A DNA stretch of 7,682 bases from Conexibacter sp. (GTDB lineage: Bacteria > Actinomycetota > Thermoleophilia > Solirubrobacterales > Solirubrobacteraceae): assembly GCA_025964295.1 (NCBI GenBank), contig JAOPZD010000376.1:1-7682 (forward strand), given 5' to 3'. Shown piece by piece: positions 6,293 to 7,682 of the stretch. Below the pieces are notes generated by a model. That model did not search any database, was not told the DNA's origin, and saw nothing but the letters and a program-made list of their open reading frames with translations. Both the position numbers and the translations under genes were made by a program. Numbering within the stretch: the stretch's first letter is position 1; each line of letters opens with the position of its first letter.

Positions 6293-7682
6293 GGGCGCTG
6301 CGCGGGTAGGCCGTCCAGCGGCAGCTCCACGACGAAGCTCGCGCCCTGGCCGGGGAGCGACTCGACGCGCACGGTGCCGCCGTTGGCCTCCACGAACCCG
6401 CGCACGATCGCGAGGCCGAGGCCCGAGCCGGTGGCGGTGGTGCCGGCGCCCTCGGCGCGGTAGAACGGCGTGAAGATGCGGGCCTGCTCGGCGAGCGGGA
6501 CGCCCGGGCCGCGGTCGACGACGCGGACGACCAGGCGCGAGCCGACCGCGCGGGCGCGGACCGACACCGGCCGGCGCCCGCCGTGGGCGATCGCGTTCTC
6601 CATCAGGTTGGCGAACGCGCGCTCGAGCTGGACGGCGTCGGCGCGCAGCGCCGGGAGGTCGCGGTCGAGCTGGAGCGTGACGACGTCGGCGCCGGCCGCC
6701 GCGCCGAGGTCGTCGCGCGCGGCGGTGAGCACCTCCCCGACGTCGACCCAGTCCAGCCGCGGCGCGGCCTCGCCGGCCTCCAGGCGCGAGAGGTCCAGCA
6801 GCTTGCCGATCAGCCGCTCCAGCCGCGCGCCCTCGGCGACGATCCCGGCGCTGAGCGCGGCGCGGTCCTCGTCGTCGAGCGCCGAGGAGCCGAGCGCCTC
6901 GCCGGAGCTGACCATCGCGGTCAGCGGCGAGCGCAGGTCATGGCTGACCGCGCGCAGGATCGCGGTCTTGAGGTCGTCGCTGCGGCGCAGCGCGCTCGTC
7001 TCGACGACCTCGTCGAGCAGGGCCTCGCGCTCGATCCCGCCGGCCAGGATGGTCTCCAGCGCCGGGACGATGCGCTCCCGCAGGCGGGCGTCGATCGCGG
7101 GCGCCAGCGCGGCGGGCAGGACCAGCGTGGCGATCGTCTGGCCGGCCGCGTCGCGCAGCGGGTAGGTCGTGCGCCGCTCGGTGGCCTCGCCCGCCGCGTC
7201 GCCGAGGACGAGCCGCGCCGAGGGCAGGCCCAGCGCGGTGGCGATCCCGTGCGCGGTCTGGGCCAGGCCGTCCTCGAGCCGCGCGCCACCGAGCAGCGCG
7301 TGGGCCGCGGCGGCGGAGAGGTCGGCCTCGGCGCGGCGCTGCATCGCCTCGACCGCGCGCTCGCGCGCCAGCTCGGCGACGGCGCTGGCGGCGGCCGCCA
7401 CCGCCAGGAAGGCGAGCAGGCCGACCCAGTTCTCGTTCGTGGCGATCGTGAAGCGCCCGGTCGGCGGGATGTGGAAGAAGTTGTAGGCCAACGCGCTGAG
7501 CAGCGACGTGGCGATCCCGAGCGCGAGGCCCCAGTAGGCCGAGACGACGAGGACGACGAGCAGGTAGACGACGCCGAGCGAGGTGACCGGCGCGATCTCG
7601 CGCAGGCCGAAGAGCACCACGGTGGCGCCCGCGACGCCGAGCAGCGCGGCGGCCGCGCCGGCGGCCAGCGGCGGGCGCGCCT
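6289..7682 (-). CDS. kdpD: KdpD-type histidine kinase (membrane + catalytic part), 5' end outside window
   Basis: The frame is open to the window edge and 463 residues are visible. Numbering from the first complete codon, four closely spaced hydrophobic helices (about 5-25, 31-50, 51-66 and 84-103; the first begins LAAGAAAALLG) form the KdpD membrane domain, with FHIPPTGRF between helices 3 and 4. A GAF-like linker follows (about 118-215), then the dimerisation/phosphotransfer domain with H247 in AVSHDLRSPLTAM, and the ATPase domain with N-box NLMENAIAH (358-366), DRGPGVP (389-395) and GSGLGLAI (418-425). The protein senses K+ limitation or turgor and phosphorylates KdpE, whose gene overlaps its stop. 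A GTG at 7620 is not the start, because translation from it would remove the first membrane helix. Whether an N-terminal KdpD/USP sensor is fused upstream cannot be seen; such a sensor exists separately after kdpB. Confidence 0.93.
   Translation of the reverse strand, partial: ARPPLAAGAAAALLGVAGATVVLFGLREIAPVTSLGVVYLLVVLVVSAYWGLALGIATSLLSALAYNFFHIPPTGRFTIATNENWVGLLAFLAVAAAASAVAELARERAVEAMQRRAEADLSAAAAHALLGGARLEDGLAQTAHGIATALGLPSARLVLGDAAGEATERRTTYPLRDAAGQTIATLVLPAALAPAIDARLRERIVPALETILAGGIEREALLDEVVETSALRRSDDLKTAILRAVSHDLRSPLTAMVSSGEALGSSALDDEDRAALSAGIVAEGARLERLIGKLLDLSRLEAGEAAPRLDWVDVGEVLTAARDDLGAAAGADVVTLQLDRDLPALRADAVQLERAFANLMENAIAHGGRRPVSVRARAVGSRLVVRVVDRGPGVPLAEQARIFTPFYRAEGAGTTATGSGLGLAIVRGFVEANGGTVRVESLPGQGASFVVELPLDGLPAQRP

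Noticed and set aside
7618..7620. GTG as the start of the histidine kinase.
   Set aside because: The frame is open upstream to the edge and encodes the beginning of the first membrane helix of the KdpD membrane domain, so the true start lies outside the window.

Overview
This is a dense, very GC-rich window in which every gene I can support lies on the minus strand. It holds almost a complete Kdp high-affinity potassium-uptake locus. Base composition, GTG starts, 4-base ATGA junctions and Arg/Ala-rich proteins suggest a high-GC actinobacterium. A Thermoleophilia/Solirubrobacterales-like source is a guess that I cannot verify from this window.

Reading in the direction of transcription (right to left): a KdpD-type histidine kinase, cut by the window edge (7682-6289), overlaps the response regulator kdpE (6292-5612). 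A 105-bp gap follows (5611-5507), less GC-rich than the genes, with 11-bp-phased CGTACAG repeats that look like the KdpE operator. Next come an unannotated 26-codon membrane ORF (5506-5426), kdpF (5429-5340), kdpA (5333-3675), kdpC (3662-3078), kdpB (3081-1066) and a gene encoding the KdpD N-terminal sensor region (1065 to beyond base 1). Every neighbouring pair inside the two transcription blocks overlaps, abuts or is separated by at most 12 bp.

KdpA (K+ channel-like subunit), KdpB (P-type ATPase), KdpC and KdpF form the KdpFABC pump. The kinase and KdpE would switch on the operon at low K+ or turgor. Three things are unusual: the order is A-C-B rather than A-B-C; the KdpD sensor and kinase halves lie at opposite ends of the locus, so the cluster reads like a circular permutation of canonical FABC-D-E; and a tiny single-helix ORF precedes kdpF, translationally coupled to it. 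Both kdpD-related genes run off the window, so it is not proved that each is only half a KdpD.

No stretch longer than 105 bp lacks a gene. I see no mobile element, CRISPR array, tRNA or rRNA.
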